Source: an uncultured Bacilli bacterium (GTDB lineage Bacteria; Bacillota_I; Bacilli_A; RF39; UBA660). From it: a stretch of 38,632 nt of DNA. Below, one piece after another: positions 1-8,991 of this stretch. A program made the translations under genes and the position numbers. The notes below the pieces were generated by a model. That model was not told the origin of the DNA, searched no databases, and worked only from the letters and a program-made list of their open reading frames with translations. How positions within the stretch are numbered: the stretch's first letter is position 1; each line of letters starts with the position of its first letter. The stretch lies in the NCBI GenBank assembly GCA_947631205.1, contig CANRKL010000005.1, positions 1-38,632 on the forward strand, in the 5' to 3' direction.

Positions 1-69
1 CATGTGTTTGGATTATTTTAACGTCTTCATTGACGATTTTTGTCGTGGACAAAATTTATGTTTTTATTT

Positions 70-354
70 TCAACCTTCAACCTCTTTATTCTTTTTTTCT
101 TCTAATTTAGTTAAAATAGCTTCTACTGTATACCATTCTTCTTCTGTTTTTAAAGGCATTAATTCTTTGCTATTTTCTTTAATAATATTTGCATATACTC
201 TTTTAGATTCCCCATCATCTAAAACATTATCGGTATAAACAATATAACTTAAATTGCTTTTCTTAGGTGTAAAAATATATAAGACATCACATTCTTTAAT
301 ATTTCCTTTTTCATCTTTAATTTTAATTTTACTATAATTCTTTTTTTTGTTCAA
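70..354 (-). CDS. DUF1292 (YrzB-like) protein
   Basis: 94-residue small acidic protein. The order ireB-ruvX-DUF1292 is the conserved Bacillota arrangement (yrzL-yrrK-yrzB in Bacillus subtilis), and the sequence fits DUF1292: an early segment reading DEKGNIKECDVLYIF, then a YTDN turn and a central TEEEW motif in the second half. Function is unknown for the family. The start lies 23 bp inside the end of ruvX, so translation is probably coupled to it. The ORF ends at a TGA stop and the window ends 69 bp later. Family call rests on context plus motif and is fairly secure; no enzymatic residues are visible. Confidence 0.85.
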   Translation of the reverse strand: MNKKKNYSKIKIKDEKGNIKECDVLYIFTPKKSNLSYIVYTDNVLDDGESKRVYANIIKENSKELMPLKTEEEWYTVEAILTKLEEKKNKEVEG

Positions 355-775
355 ACTCTTTCCTTCTTCCTTTTAAAAAAGTATCTAAAATAAGAGAAGA
401 CGCTACATTATCAATAACTTTCTTTCTTTTTTTTCGACTATTATTGGAAGTTATTAATATTTTTTCAGCTTCAACAGTTGATAATCTTTCATCTACTAAA
501 TGAACTTTAAGCTTAAATTCTTCTTCTAATAATTCTTTAAACTTATAACTTCTTTCTCCGGCAAATCCTATACTATTATTCATATTTTTTGGTAATCCTA
601 AAACAAGCTCAGTAATATTTTTCTCTTCAATAATAGATTTTAGTTCTTTAAGACAAGCACGATAATCATTTACTGGAAAACAAATTGTCTTAACGGGCAA
701 AGCCATCATATTATCTTTATCACTTACTGATATTCCTAATGTTTTAGTTCCTAAATCTAATCCTAAGTATCTCAT
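332..775 (-). CDS. ruvX: RuvX/YqgF, putative pre-16S rRNA nuclease / Holliday junction resolvase
   Basis: 147 residues, the usual length of the YqgF/RuvX family (RNase H fold). The N-terminus MRYLGLDLGTKTLGIS carries the first catalytic Asp; a GLPKNMNNSIG segment sits around residues 60-70, and the LVDERLSTVEAEKIL motif around residues 97-111 holds the catalytic Glu and neighbouring Thr/Glu. A C-terminal IDNVASSLILDTFL segment supplies the last acidic residue. Family members trim the 5' end of 16S rRNA and have been proposed to resolve Holliday junctions. The start overlaps the ireB stop by 4 bp (ATGA type), which argues for one mRNA. Confidence 0.93.
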   Translation of the reverse strand: MRYLGLDLGTKTLGISVSDKDNMMALPVKTICFPVNDYRACLKELKSIIEEKNITELVLGLPKNMNNSIGFAGERSYKFKELLEEEFKLKVHLVDERLSTVEAEKILITSNNSRKKRKKVIDNVASSLILDTFLKGRRKEFEQKKEL

Positions 776-1011
776 TTTAAGAATTCTTCTAATAGATAAG
801 CTAATATTTCACTTCTCTCTAAACTCATAATCTTTCCTCTAGCATCTTCAAATGTTGATATATAACCTGGGTCCCCACTAATTAAGTAACCAGCTAGTTG
901 TTTAATTGGGTCATACCCTTTTAATCTTAGACTTTCACATACTTCTTTTAAAGTAAGTCTAATATTTGCTTTCTCTATCATTTTAACATCAAATAAAGTC
1001 GTGTTTTCCAT
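772..1011 (-). CDS. ireB: IreB family (DUF965) regulatory phosphoprotein
   Basis: 79 residues, matching IreB (YrzL). The segment LKEVCESLRLKGYDPIKQL followed by GYLISGDPGYI is the hallmark of this family, whose Enterococcus faecalis member is a substrate of the PASTA kinase IreK and affects cephalosporin resistance. An in-frame TTG lies 12 bp upstream, but AGGTGG directly precedes the ATG at 1011, so I place the start there. First gene of the ireB-ruvX-DUF1292 operon, with its own promoter. The usual upstream gene alaS is absent; the divergent neighbour is the giant sigma-like gene instead. Confidence 0.93.
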   Translation of the reverse strand: MENTTLFDVKMIEKANIRLTLKEVCESLRLKGYDPIKQLAGYLISGDPGYISTFEDARGKIMSLERSEILAYLLEEFLK

Positions 1012-1034
1012 ATTCCACCTCAATTATCTTCTTT

Positions 1035-1064
1035 ATTGTACCAAAAAAATACTATAAAGGTCAA
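1035..1064 (-). promoter_or_regulatory. Sigma-A type promoter of the ireB operon
   Basis: On the minus strand, TTGACC (1059-1064) and TACAAT (1035-1040) are separated by 18 bp, placing transcription start near 1028, about 17 nt before the ireB ATG. Its -35 lies 11 bp from the -35 of the divergent sigma-like gene. Confidence 0.7.
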
Positions 1065-1075
1065 GGTGGCTTATA

Positions 1076-1103
1076 TTGACTTCAAAAAAAAAATGATTAT
1101 AAT
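1076..1103 (+). promoter_or_regulatory. Sigma-A type promoter of the giant sigma-like gene
   Basis: TTGACT (1076-1081), 16-bp spacer, TATAAT (1098-1103). Start of transcription would fall near 1110, leaving a 5' leader of only about 12 nt that is mostly the ribosome site AGGTGG (1112-1117). Confidence 0.75.
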
Positions 1104-1122
1104 AACTTTCTAGGTGGTTTAT

Positions 1123-4100
1123 ATGCTTAATGATACTTTTAAAATGTATTTAAAAGAAATTAGTAGGTATCCTTTATTAGCAGAAGAAGAAACTAAAAGA
1201 CTAATTAAGGAATGGCAAGAAAATCATAATGTGGAAGCTTATCAAAAAGTTGTTAATTCTAACTTAAGATTAGTTATTAAACCCGCCAAAAAATACATAA
1301 ATCAAATAAATCACTTACAAATTTTAGATATTATTGAAGAAGGTAATTTAGGCTTATTAAGAGCAATTGATGATTATAATCCTGATTTAGGGTCTTTTAC
1401 AACTTATGCTTATGGTTGGATAGAAGGAAATATTTTAAAAGCTATTAATGAAAAAGAAGCAATGATAAGAAAACCTACTCACATCAAATATTTATTAGTT
1501 AAATATCTTAAGTTAATAGAAGAAAAACCTGATATTGATGATAAGTTAATATGTGAGACTTTAAATATTACTCTTAATACTTTAAAGAGAGTTAAAGAAT
1601 ATTATCAAACTGAACCAATAAGTTTAAATACTTTGATAAATGAAGAAGAAGAAGAAAGTGAAATAAGTGAGTTTCTTCCAATTAGTCACAATGATTATAA
1701 TGATTTAGTTGATAATATTAATGATAGAGAAATATATTTAGTATTTAAAGAAGTTTTAGGGGCACATGAATATTTTATTTTTTACTATCGTCTTATTAAT
1801 GATTCAAATATTTCTTTAAGAAAAATTGGTGATTATTTTCATGTTTCTGGAGAATCTATTAGAATGCTTGAAAAAAGAGTTAAGAAAAAAGTGGCGGCTT
1901 ATCTAAAAAATAAAAGATTATATCAAGCGACTTTAAAGAAAATTAAAAATAGAGAAAAAGATAATTTTAATAAATTAAAAATTACTCCTAATAATCCTTC
2001 AAATATTATTACTTACTTATACTTAAAAAATAAGATACCTTTTAGGGAACACTACTTATACTATTTAATTTATCTTAGTAACTATCATTATGAAATAGAT
2101 GATTATCAAAAAATATTTAATATTAGTTATCATGAATTAAAGGGTCTTATAAGTAACTTAAAAAAATATATAAATAATTTAAATTCTAAAGATTTTCAAG
2201 AATTTAGAGATAATCTTATGAATAAATATTTAGGATTAAAAATTTTAAAAATTAACTTAGATAGTCAAGATTTTTATTTCAAACGTTTTAAATTAACTCA
2301 AAAATATCAAAATCTAGATTTTCTAACGGTTATTAATTTATTTAATGAAATAAGCTATCACTTATCCCCTACTGATATTAGAATATTAAAAAAATATTAT
2401 AATGATTATTCGGATATGAAAGTAATTAGTCATTTAGAATTAGAAAAAAATATTAATTTAATTAAATTCAATTATTATCCTAAAGATACTAGTGTTTCTA
2501 AAAATAAACTTCTTAAAACTTTAGAAGAATATCGGAATGACTTTAGTGAAGAACAAATTTCATATTTACAAGCTTATTATTTTAATCAAATAGATAAAGA
2601 TGTTTTTCTTAAAAAGTATCCTAATTCTGGGTTAATTAAACATCATGAACATTTAGTAAATCGTTTAGAAAGATGTTATTATCATATCTTTAAGTATTTT
2701 GAAAATAATTTTAATAAAGAAAATTGGGTACAAATAAGAAGCCAATATTCAGAACGTTTTAGTGATTTGAAAAGGCAAATTTTAGACTTATATTATGGGA
2801 TTTATGATAGTCCTAAAAGTATTTTAGAAATATCTAATATTCTTCACTTAGATTATAAAAAAACTCATGCTTTTTGTCGTAATGCAAGGGATTTAGCTAT
2901 TAATATTTTAAATGGTTCAAGCGCTAAAAAGGAAATAATTAAGGAGAACTATATTCCGTATCTTAATGATTTACATTATGAATTTAAAAGTAGTATTAGA
3001 AATATTTTAAAATTATATATAATTGAAAATAAAACTTATGATGAAATAAGAGAGATAACTAGTTTATCAAAAACTAAAATATCTAATATTATAATTGAAG
3101 GAATTAAAAGAATTGATTATTATCGTTTTAATCTTTCTTCACCTTTTATTATTTCAAAAGAAGAATTACTTACTTTTTTGGATTCTCAAAATAAATTTAA
3201 TGAACAAGAAAAAGAAATACTTGTTTTAAAATATATTGATTGTTTGACAAATAAAGAAATTGAAGAAAAAACTCATGTGCAAATATCTAAAATAAATGCT
3301 ATTTCTAATAAATTTTCTAAACTTTACAACAGTTATTTAATTAAAGATATTTTGGTTAATGAAGATGATTATCAAGAAGAAATAAATAAACATCCAAGTG
3401 AGTCTTTGTTAAAAAAAGAAGAAAAAGAGTTTATCAGCTACTATTTAGGACTTACAAACTCTTATAATCCTCTTGGTCAAAAATTAGCTAAAGAAAAACT
3501 TATGGTAATGTTTTCTTTAAATCCCTCTACTTATCAGCATTTAGTTAATGATATTAGAAAAAAAATGAAAAGGTTAAAAGCAGGACTTCTTAGACCTTCT
3601 TATTCTTTTATTAAAAGAGATGATTTAGATAGAATCTTAGATGATAAACACTTACCTATTTCTTCTAAAGATAAAGATTTATTGTGTTATCTTTTTGAAT
3701 TAAAAGATTATCCTTATTATACTTTTGAAGAAGTAAGCACTATTAAAAATGAAAATGTAGATAATCTTCACCGAAGATATTATCAAATTATTGTAACTAT
3801 TTATAAGTATTTAAATCATGAAATAGATGGGAAGTATGATTTTAATGAAGATATTATGCCTATATTAAAATATTTTAGTTTGTCATCACGGGACTATATT
3901 ATTTCTTATTATAAAGATGAATTAACTTATGAGCAAATAAAAGATAAATATAATCTGACATTTAATGAGGTTGTTTCAATTTTTAGTCAGATTAAAAGTA
4001 AGATATATGATATTTTAAATAATCCGCAAGCTAAAAAGTTTGACTTTGATTTTTATTATCAAGAAAAAGATAATCCTGCCCTTCCTTATTATAGAGATAT

Positions 4101-4665
4101 AAGGTTAGCTAAACAAATTTTTGATTTGGCTTTTGGTCCTAAAAGATTAAGTAATCTAGGTATTGCTAAAGCTTTAAATTTAGATATTTCTTTATCAAAT
4201 ATTAATAGTATTATTAATGATTTTATGCTTAGTTTTTGTAAATTGAAAGATAATATTTTTAAAGAGAATACTTTTACTTATGAAGAAATATGGAGTTATT
4301 ATAAAAAAAATGAAGCTAATATGCCTAGTTATTTAAAAAATATTTATTTAAAATACTTTAAAAGAAAATGTGAACCATCATTTTTCATAATTAATGATTT
4401 AATTAAAGAAACTAAGAAAGATGCTTTTATCTACTCTTTAGCTACTAAAGAAGAAGTATTGCAACTATTAGATAAGTATAATGATAAATTACCTTATAAA
4501 GTTAAAGAAAATCTTATGAAAAATTTTAATATTTCTAAACAAAAATTTTTAAATGGTAAAGAGATAAATCATGTCTATAAATTATTAAATATTTTAGATA
4601 ATTCTTTAGAAAAAAAAGAAGCAATTAAAGAATTATATGATAAACCACCTATAAAACATCTGTAG
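1123..4665 (+). CDS. Giant sigma-70-like protein with tandem region-4-like units
   Basis: 1180 residues, against about 250-400 for a normal group 2 sigma factor. Residues 4-30 look like region 1.2 (MYLKEISRYPLL), 45-120 like region 2 (NLRLVI, IIEEGNLGLLRAIDDYNP, then SFTTYAYGWIEGNILKAI in the place of YATWWIRQAI), 121-165 like region 3, and 215-262 like region 4 (SLRKIGDYFHVSGESIRMLE). The remaining 900 residues are Lys/Asn/Tyr/Ile-rich helices with repeated HTH-like segments, clearest near 545-595, 615-668, 688-738 and 917-967 (TYEQI, TNKEIEEKTH, TYDEIREITS all sit where the region-4 HTH begins). AGGTGG precedes the ATG at 1123; the in-frame GTG at 1114 lies inside that ribosome site. It is single-copy, divergent from ireB, and ends at a hairpin terminator. 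N-terminal sigma assignment is strong; that the tail consists of duplicated region 4 is my reading by eye. Promoter specificity is unknown. Confidence 0.88.
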   Translation: MLNDTFKMYLKEISRYPLLAEEETKRLIKEWQENHNVEAYQKVVNSNLRLVIKPAKKYINQINHLQILDIIEEGNLGLLRAIDDYNPDLGSFTTYAYGWIEGNILKAINEKEAMIRKPTHIKYLLVKYLKLIEEKPDIDDKLICETLNITLNTLKRVKEYYQTEPISLNTLINEEEEESEISEFLPISHNDYNDLVDNINDREIYLVFKEVLGAHEYFIFYYRLINDSNISLRKIGDYFHVSGESIRMLEKRVKKKVAAYLKNKRLYQATLKKIKNREKDNFNKLKITPNNPSNIITYLYLKNKIPFREHYLYYLIYLSNYHYEIDDYQKIFNISYHELKGLISNLKKYINNLNSKDFQEFRDNLMNKYLGLKILKINLDSQDFYFKRFKLTQKYQNLDFLTVINLFNEISYHLSPTDIRILKKYYNDYSDMKVISHLELEKNINLIKFNYYPKDTSVSKNKLLKTLEEYRNDFSEEQISYLQAYYFNQIDKDVFLKKYPNSGLIKHHEHLVNRLERCYYHIFKYFENNFNKENWVQIRSQYSERFSDLKRQILDLYYGIYDSPKSILEISNILHLDYKKTHAFCRNARDLAINILNGSSAKKEIIKENYIPYLNDLHYEFKSSIRNILKLYIIENKTYDEIREITSLSKTKISNIIIEGIKRIDYYRFNLSSPFIISKEELLTFLDSQNKFNEQEKEILVLKYIDCLTNKEIEEKTHVQISKINAISNKFSKLYNSYLIKDILVNEDDYQEEINKHPSESLLKKEEKEFISYYLGLTNSYNPLGQKLAKEKLMVMFSLNPSTYQHLVNDIRKKMKRLKAGLLRPSYSFIKRDDLDRILDDKHLPISSKDKDLLCYLFELKDYPYYTFEEVSTIKNENVDNLHRRYYQIIVTIYKYLNHEIDGKYDFNEDIMPILKYFSLSSRDYIISYYKDELTYEQIKDKYNLTFNEVVSIFSQIKSKIYDILNNPQAKKFDFDFYYQEKDNPALPYYRDIRLAKQIFDLAFGPKRLSNLGIAKALNLDISLSNINSIINDFMLSFCKLKDNIFKENTFTYEEIWSYYKKNEANMPSYLKNIYLKYFKRKCEPSFFIINDLIKETKKDAFIYSLATKEEVLQLLDKYNDKLPYKVKENLMKNFNISKQKFLNGKEINHVYKLLNILDNSLEKKEAIKELYDKPPIKHL

Positions 4666-4698
4666 TTGATTTTTTGACAGTTTTTTTTATAAATAAGA

Positions 4699-4730
4699 AA
4701 AAAGCGATGATTTTTATTTCATCACTTTTT
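4699..4730. terminator. Bidirectional intrinsic terminator
   Basis: A 12-bp stem (4699-4710 with 4719-4730, one mismatch, loop of 8) flanked by A and T runs, between the convergent sigma-like gene and the repeat-protein gene. The minus-strand stem overlaps the stop codon of the latter. Confidence 0.75.
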
Positions 4731-7299
4731 AATTAGCTTCTACTATAAGTCTTGCTCTAAAGTTTTTACCAGCTTGATAATTTTGCTGTAAGCCAGTATC
4801 TAAAAATTTATATTCAAGTTCATATTCATAAGTTGAATGAGCTGGAATTAATAAACTTTCAACTACATATTCATCATTAGTTGGGGATGGACTTTGCCCT
4901 TTTACTATTACTCCCTCTCTTCTTACTGTATATACAAGCTCACTATTAGGACTAAATTCATTTTTGACATCTGTAAATTTAATACTATAAGGAAGTGTTA
5001 TATCACTTGAATTTGATATTCTTAAAACTAAAGTTGAACTCCAGTTAGGTTGAATATTTGTTGCTACAACATCTTTAACATGAGTAACATATAAAATATT
5101 TTGATTACCTGCAGTTACATCTAATAAACCACCATCAGAAGTATCACAATTTTTATTACATTTACCATCATTATCGGTATCGATGTTTCTATCAGGAATA
5201 CCATCACCATTGGTATCACAGTTTAAATCGCATTTGCCATCGCCGTCAGAATCAATATTTATATCAGGAACGTTATCTCCATCTGTATCACAGTTGACAT
5301 CACATTTACCGTCGCCATTAGTATCTTGGTTAGATAAGTTTTTATCAGGTTTACCATCACCATCGGTATCAACGTTTGTATCTGGTACGCCATCACCATT
5401 AGTATCTATATCAACATCTGGTTTACCATCACCATTGGTATCAATGTTTACATCAGGAGTACCATCTCCATCAATATCCACATTGGTATCTGGCCATCCA
5501 TCTTTATCGACATCACAATTTATATCACACTTACCATCACCATTAGTATCTTGATTAGTTAAATTTCTATCAGGGGTACCATCACCATTAGTATCTTGAT
5601 TAAAGTGTGGCACGCGGTCTTTTTGATAATCAACATTAGTATCTGGTTTACCATCACCATCAATATCACAGTTTATATCACATACACCATCACCATTGGT
5701 ATCAACATTAGTATCAGGACTTCCTGTACCATTGGTATCAACATTAGTATCTGGTTTTTTATCACCATCTAAGTCACAGTTTAAGTCACATTTACCATCA
5801 TTATCCATATCAACATTTATTTCTGGCCAACCGTCGCTATCAGTATCACAGTTTAAATCACATTTACCGTCACCATTAGTATCTTGGTCCATTAAATTGT
5901 GGTCAGGTTTACCATCGCTATTACTATCAACGTTAAAATGTGGAATTTGGTCATTGTTATAATCAACATTTAAATCAGGTTTACCATCACCATTAGTATC
6001 ACAGTTGACATCACAAACACCATCACCATTGGTATCTTGATTAACTTTTGAATTATCACGGTCACAGTTTTCATCACAAACGCCATCATTATTATGGTCA
6101 ATGTTTTTATCTGGTTTACCATCGTTATTGGTATCACAGTTAAAATTACATTTGCCATCACCATCGGTATCACAGTTTAAATCACATTTACCGTCACCAT
6201 TTGAATCAATATTTAAATCAGGCATTCCGTCGCCATCGGTATCACAATTAACATCACACTTACCATCGCCATTGGTGTCTTGGTTCATTAAGTTTTCATC
6301 AGGTTTACCATCGCCATCGGTATCAACATTGGTATCAGGTTTTCCGTCTCCGTCAGTATCGATATTAGTATCAGGCTTGCCATCTTTATCATTATCTAAA
6401 TTTACATCTGGAGTTCCATTGCCATCAATATCAACGTTTGTATCTGGCCAACCATCTTTATTGTTATCACAATTAACATCACACTTACCATCACCATCAG
6501 TATCTTGATTAGTTAAATTTCTATCTGGTTTACCATCACCATCAGTATCTTCATTAAAATGAGGTTTTCTATCTTTTTTATAATCAACATTAGTATCAGG
6601 AACGCCATCTCCATCAGTATCACAGTTTATATCGCATTTGCCATCACCATCGGTATCAATATTTAAATCAGGGTCGCCATCTCCATCAATGTCAATATCT
6701 TTATCAGGTTTACCGTCACCATCAGTATCAATATTAACATCAGGTTCTTTATCACCATCAATATCGACATTAGTATCTGGCCAACCATCTTTATCAGTGT
6801 CACAGTTTATATCACACTTACCATCGCCATCAATATCTTGATTCAATAAATTTTTATCAGGTTTGCCATCGCCATCAGTATCTTGATTAAAGGTAGCATT
6901 TAAACTATTTTGATAATCAATATTTAAATCAGGAACGCCATCACCATCAGTGTCAATATTGACATTTGCTTTACCATCACCTGTCACATCAACATTTAAA
7001 TCAGGAATGCCATCACCATTAGTATCACAGTTTAAATCGCATTTGCCATCATTATTTGTATCACAATTTAACTTACAGGTTGAAGATGGTTTACCAGTAG
7101 AACCACCTGGACTTTCTTTATTAATATTTTTAACAAAAGCAAAAGTCGCTCCACCTATCCCAATAAACATAAGAAAAAATAATAGTATAACTATAATTAA
7201 ACTCTTACGATTGCTCTTTTCTTTTTCATCATTTAATAATTCCTTATATTGTTCTTCAAAATCTTCTTGTCTATTAATAGGATTATTGTTTTGTTCCAT
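4729..7299 (-). CDS. Membrane-anchored rod of calcium-binding Asp repeats
   Basis: 856 residues. Residues 1-32 are a charged cytoplasmic tail, 33-56 one transmembrane helix (IIVILLFFLMFIGIGG), 57-79 a Gly/Ser/Pro linker, 80-718 about 52 units of 12 residues built on DTDGDGKPDxNx, and 719-856 a beta-rich C-terminal domain with Ser/Thr and no repeats. The units resemble thrombospondin type 3 / dockerin calcium loops (DxDxDG). About a third carry GKCDxNC, giving regularly spaced Cys pairs; six units are lengthened to 15 residues by NLxNQ. A type II surface protein whose rod stiffens with Ca2+ is the likely role; a ligand is not predictable. AGGAGA at 7304-7309 supports the start. Antisense open frames across it are a by-product of the repeat. 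Confidence 0.85.
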   Translation of the reverse strand: MEQNNNPINRQEDFEEQYKELLNDEKEKSNRKSLIIVILLFFLMFIGIGGATFAFVKNINKESPGGSTGKPSSTCKLNCDTNNDGKCDLNCDTNGDGIPDLNVDVTGDGKANVNIDTDGDGVPDLNIDYQNSLNATFNQDTDGDGKPDKNLLNQDIDGDGKCDINCDTDKDGWPDTNVDIDGDKEPDVNIDTDGDGKPDKDIDIDGDGDPDLNIDTDGDGKCDINCDTDGDGVPDTNVDYKKDRKPHFNEDTDGDGKPDRNLTNQDTDGDGKCDVNCDNNKDGWPDTNVDIDGNGTPDVNLDNDKDGKPDTNIDTDGDGKPDTNVDTDGDGKPDENLMNQDTNGDGKCDVNCDTDGDGMPDLNIDSNGDGKCDLNCDTDGDGKCNFNCDTNNDGKPDKNIDHNNDGVCDENCDRDNSKVNQDTNGDGVCDVNCDTNGDGKPDLNVDYNNDQIPHFNVDSNSDGKPDHNLMDQDTNGDGKCDLNCDTDSDGWPEINVDMDNDGKCDLNCDLDGDKKPDTNVDTNGTGSPDTNVDTNGDGVCDINCDIDGDGKPDTNVDYQKDRVPHFNQDTNGDGTPDRNLTNQDTNGDGKCDINCDVDKDGWPDTNVDIDGDGTPDVNIDTNGDGKPDVDIDTNGDGVPDTNVDTDGDGKPDKNLSNQDTNGDGKCDVNCDTDGDNVPDINIDSDGDGKCDLNCDTNGDGIPDRNIDTDNDGKCNKNCDTSDGGLLDVTAGNQNILYVTHVKDVVATNIQPNWSSTLVLRISNSSDITLPYSIKFTDVKNEFSPNSELVYTVRREGVIVKGQSPSPTNDEYVVESLLIPAHSTYEYELEYKFLDTGLQQNYQAGKNFRARLIVEAN
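5146..7062 (-). repeat. 36-bp coding repeat array, about 52 units
   Basis: In-frame tandem repeat encoding the 12-residue Asp-rich units. Most units are 36 bp; six are 45 bp (NLxNQ insert) and one is 27 bp (DRDNSKVNQ). Units with PHFN in place of the calcium loop recur four times, and the order of unit types indicates a large internal duplication. Confidence 0.9.
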
Positions 7300-7330
7300 A
7301 TTATCTCCTACTCTCTATTCTTATAGACTG

Positions 7331-7359
7331 ATTATAGCATAAAGTGTAGCACTTAACAA
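7331..7359 (-). promoter_or_regulatory. Extended -10 promoter of the repeat-protein gene
   Basis: Minus strand: TTGTTA (7354-7359), 17-bp spacer, TGCTATAAT with TATAAT at 7331-7336. Transcription would start near 7324, 25 nt before the ATG. Confidence 0.7.
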
Positions 7360-7539
7360 GATTTTTTTTCAAAATAAAAACACCATATTTTGTGTTAAAA
7401 TATTCATCTACAACGCGATTTGGATATATAAAGATTTTTCTGTTCATTATCTTGCGGTATTTCATTATTTAAAAACTCAAAAAAGTCAATTTGACACATA
7501 TTATTCAGTTATTTTTTCATACTAAAAATGGTGATATTT

Positions 7540-8964
7540 GTGAAAAAAAATAGTATATGGCTTGATTATCCTTATAAAGAATCTTCTAAAACTTTAGAAA
7601 AAGATATTACAACTGATGTTTTAATTATTGGTGGTGGAATGACGGGTCTGTCGGTATCTTATTTTTTAAAAGATAGTAATTTAAAAGTTTGTCTTGTTGA
7701 TAAATCTTTAATAGCTCATGGTGTCAGTTCTAAAATGACTGCTAAAATATCTTATATTCAAGGTAATTATTTAAAAATTAAAAATTCATCTTCTTTAAGT
7801 AATGCCAAAAAGTATTTTTTATCTCAAAAGGAAGCTATTGGTATTTTACTTAATATTATAAATAAAGAACATATTTCTTGTAATTTAGAAGAAGTTCTTA
7901 CATATATTTATGCAGATACTCCTAAAGAAATTGTAAAATTACAAAAAGAGAAAAATCTTTTATCTAGTTGGCAGGCAAATATAGAAGAAGTAAAAAAAGA
8001 TAATTACTATGCTATTTCGACAACTAATTATGTTTTTCATCCCTTAAAGTATCTTTATGCTTTAAAAAGAATTTGTGAAAAAAAGATAGATATTTATGAA
8101 AATACGGAAATTAAAAGTATTAAAAAAGAAGATAATTATTTTATTTGTTCTTCTAATAATTATACTATTAAAGCCAAAAAGGTTGTTTTAGCTTGCCACT
8201 ACCCATTTTCTTTGTTTCCTTTTTTACTTCCCTTAAGAAGTTATGTTGAAAAGTCTTATCTTATGGCCTATTCTTATCCTTATAATAATCATACAGCTTT
8301 ATTATCTCAAAATAAATCATATCGTTTTTATGAAGATAAAAAAATTTATAAAATTTATCTTAGTAATTCGCATAATATTGGTAATCATTTAAATCGAAAA
8401 AAAGAGTATTATAAATTAATTAATAGTATAAAAGAAAGACCAGAATATCTTTGGGAAAATGATGATTTAATTACTATTGATTATCTCCCCTTTATTGGTA
8501 AGTTAAAAAGTAATGAAGAAAATATTTTACTTTCTACAGGTTATAATACTTGGGGAACGACAAATGCAACCTTAGCTGGTAAAATATTAAGTGATATTAT
8601 TTTAAAGAAAGAAAATCCTTATATTTCTTTATTTTCATTACAAAGGAATTATAATTACTTAGCTATATTTAATTCTCTTTCTAATATTTTTATTAATGGA
8701 AAAAGTTATCTTATAAATAAAATTAATCCTTCTAAAAAATGGTATTCTAGTGATATTTTCTTTAAGAAAAATAAAGCAATTATAAAAAGTAATAATAGTG
8801 AACATATAGTTATTAATAAATGTCCTCATATGGGTTGTCCTTTAATTTTTAATGAAGTTGAAAATGTTTGGGAATGTCCTTGTCATGCTTCTAAATTTGA
8901 TATTGATGGTAAATGTCTTAAAGGTCCTAGTAAACAGGATATTTCTTATCAAGAAAAAAAGTAA
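7540..8964 (+). CDS. FAD-dependent oxidoreductase with C-terminal Rieske domain (YhfW-like)
   Basis: 474 residues. DVLIIGGGMTGLS (residues 26-38) is the Rossmann FAD-binding loop of the DAO/GlpO superfamily, and a second FAD-contact segment (STGYNTWGTTNA) lies near 335-346. The last 50 residues form a Rieske [2Fe-2S] site: C428-x-H430 and C446-x2-H449, with C433 and C448 placed as the disulfide pair of classical Rieske proteins. Bacillus YhfW has this architecture; the substrate is unknown. I choose the GTG at 7540 because GGTGAT sits just before it; an ATG at 7528 is in frame but has no ribosome site. It is followed 27 bp later by a membrane-protein gene, probably co-transcribed. Confidence 0.87.
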   Translation: MKKNSIWLDYPYKESSKTLEKDITTDVLIIGGGMTGLSVSYFLKDSNLKVCLVDKSLIAHGVSSKMTAKISYIQGNYLKIKNSSSLSNAKKYFLSQKEAIGILLNIINKEHISCNLEEVLTYIYADTPKEIVKLQKEKNLLSSWQANIEEVKKDNYYAISTTNYVFHPLKYLYALKRICEKKIDIYENTEIKSIKKEDNYFICSSNNYTIKAKKVVLACHYPFSLFPFLLPLRSYVEKSYLMAYSYPYNNHTALLSQNKSYRFYEDKKIYKIYLSNSHNIGNHLNRKKEYYKLINSIKERPEYLWENDDLITIDYLPFIGKLKSNEENILLSTGYNTWGTTNATLAGKILSDIILKKENPYISLFSLQRNYNYLAIFNSLSNIFINGKSYLINKINPSKKWYSSDIFFKKNKAIIKSNNSEHIVINKCPHMGCPLIFNEVENVWECPCHASKFDIDGKCLKGPSKQDISYQEKK

Positions 8965-8991
8965 AATAGCATATATTTTATTGAGGTAGTT

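Noticed and set aside
1-52. A minus-strand frame from a TTG at 52 reading MSTTKIVNEDVKIIQTH off the window edge
   Set aside because: No ribosome site, rare start codon and only 17 residues visible; could be the next gene of the ireB operon but cannot be supported.
4674-4679. TTGACA after the giant sigma gene
   Set aside because: No -10 at a workable distance; the next TATAAA is too close and a terminator follows at once.
5183-7342. Several long plus-strand and third-frame open frames across the Asp-repeat gene
   Set aside because: They mirror the 36-bp repeat on the opposite strand (Ser/Pro/Leu-rich), lack ribosome sites, and are by-products of the array.
7485-7495. GTCAATTTGAC palindrome overlapping TTGACA before the FAD/Rieske gene
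   Set aside because: Could be an operator on a -35 box, but no -10 at 15-19 bp is convincing, and 5-bp arms occur by chance in such DNA.
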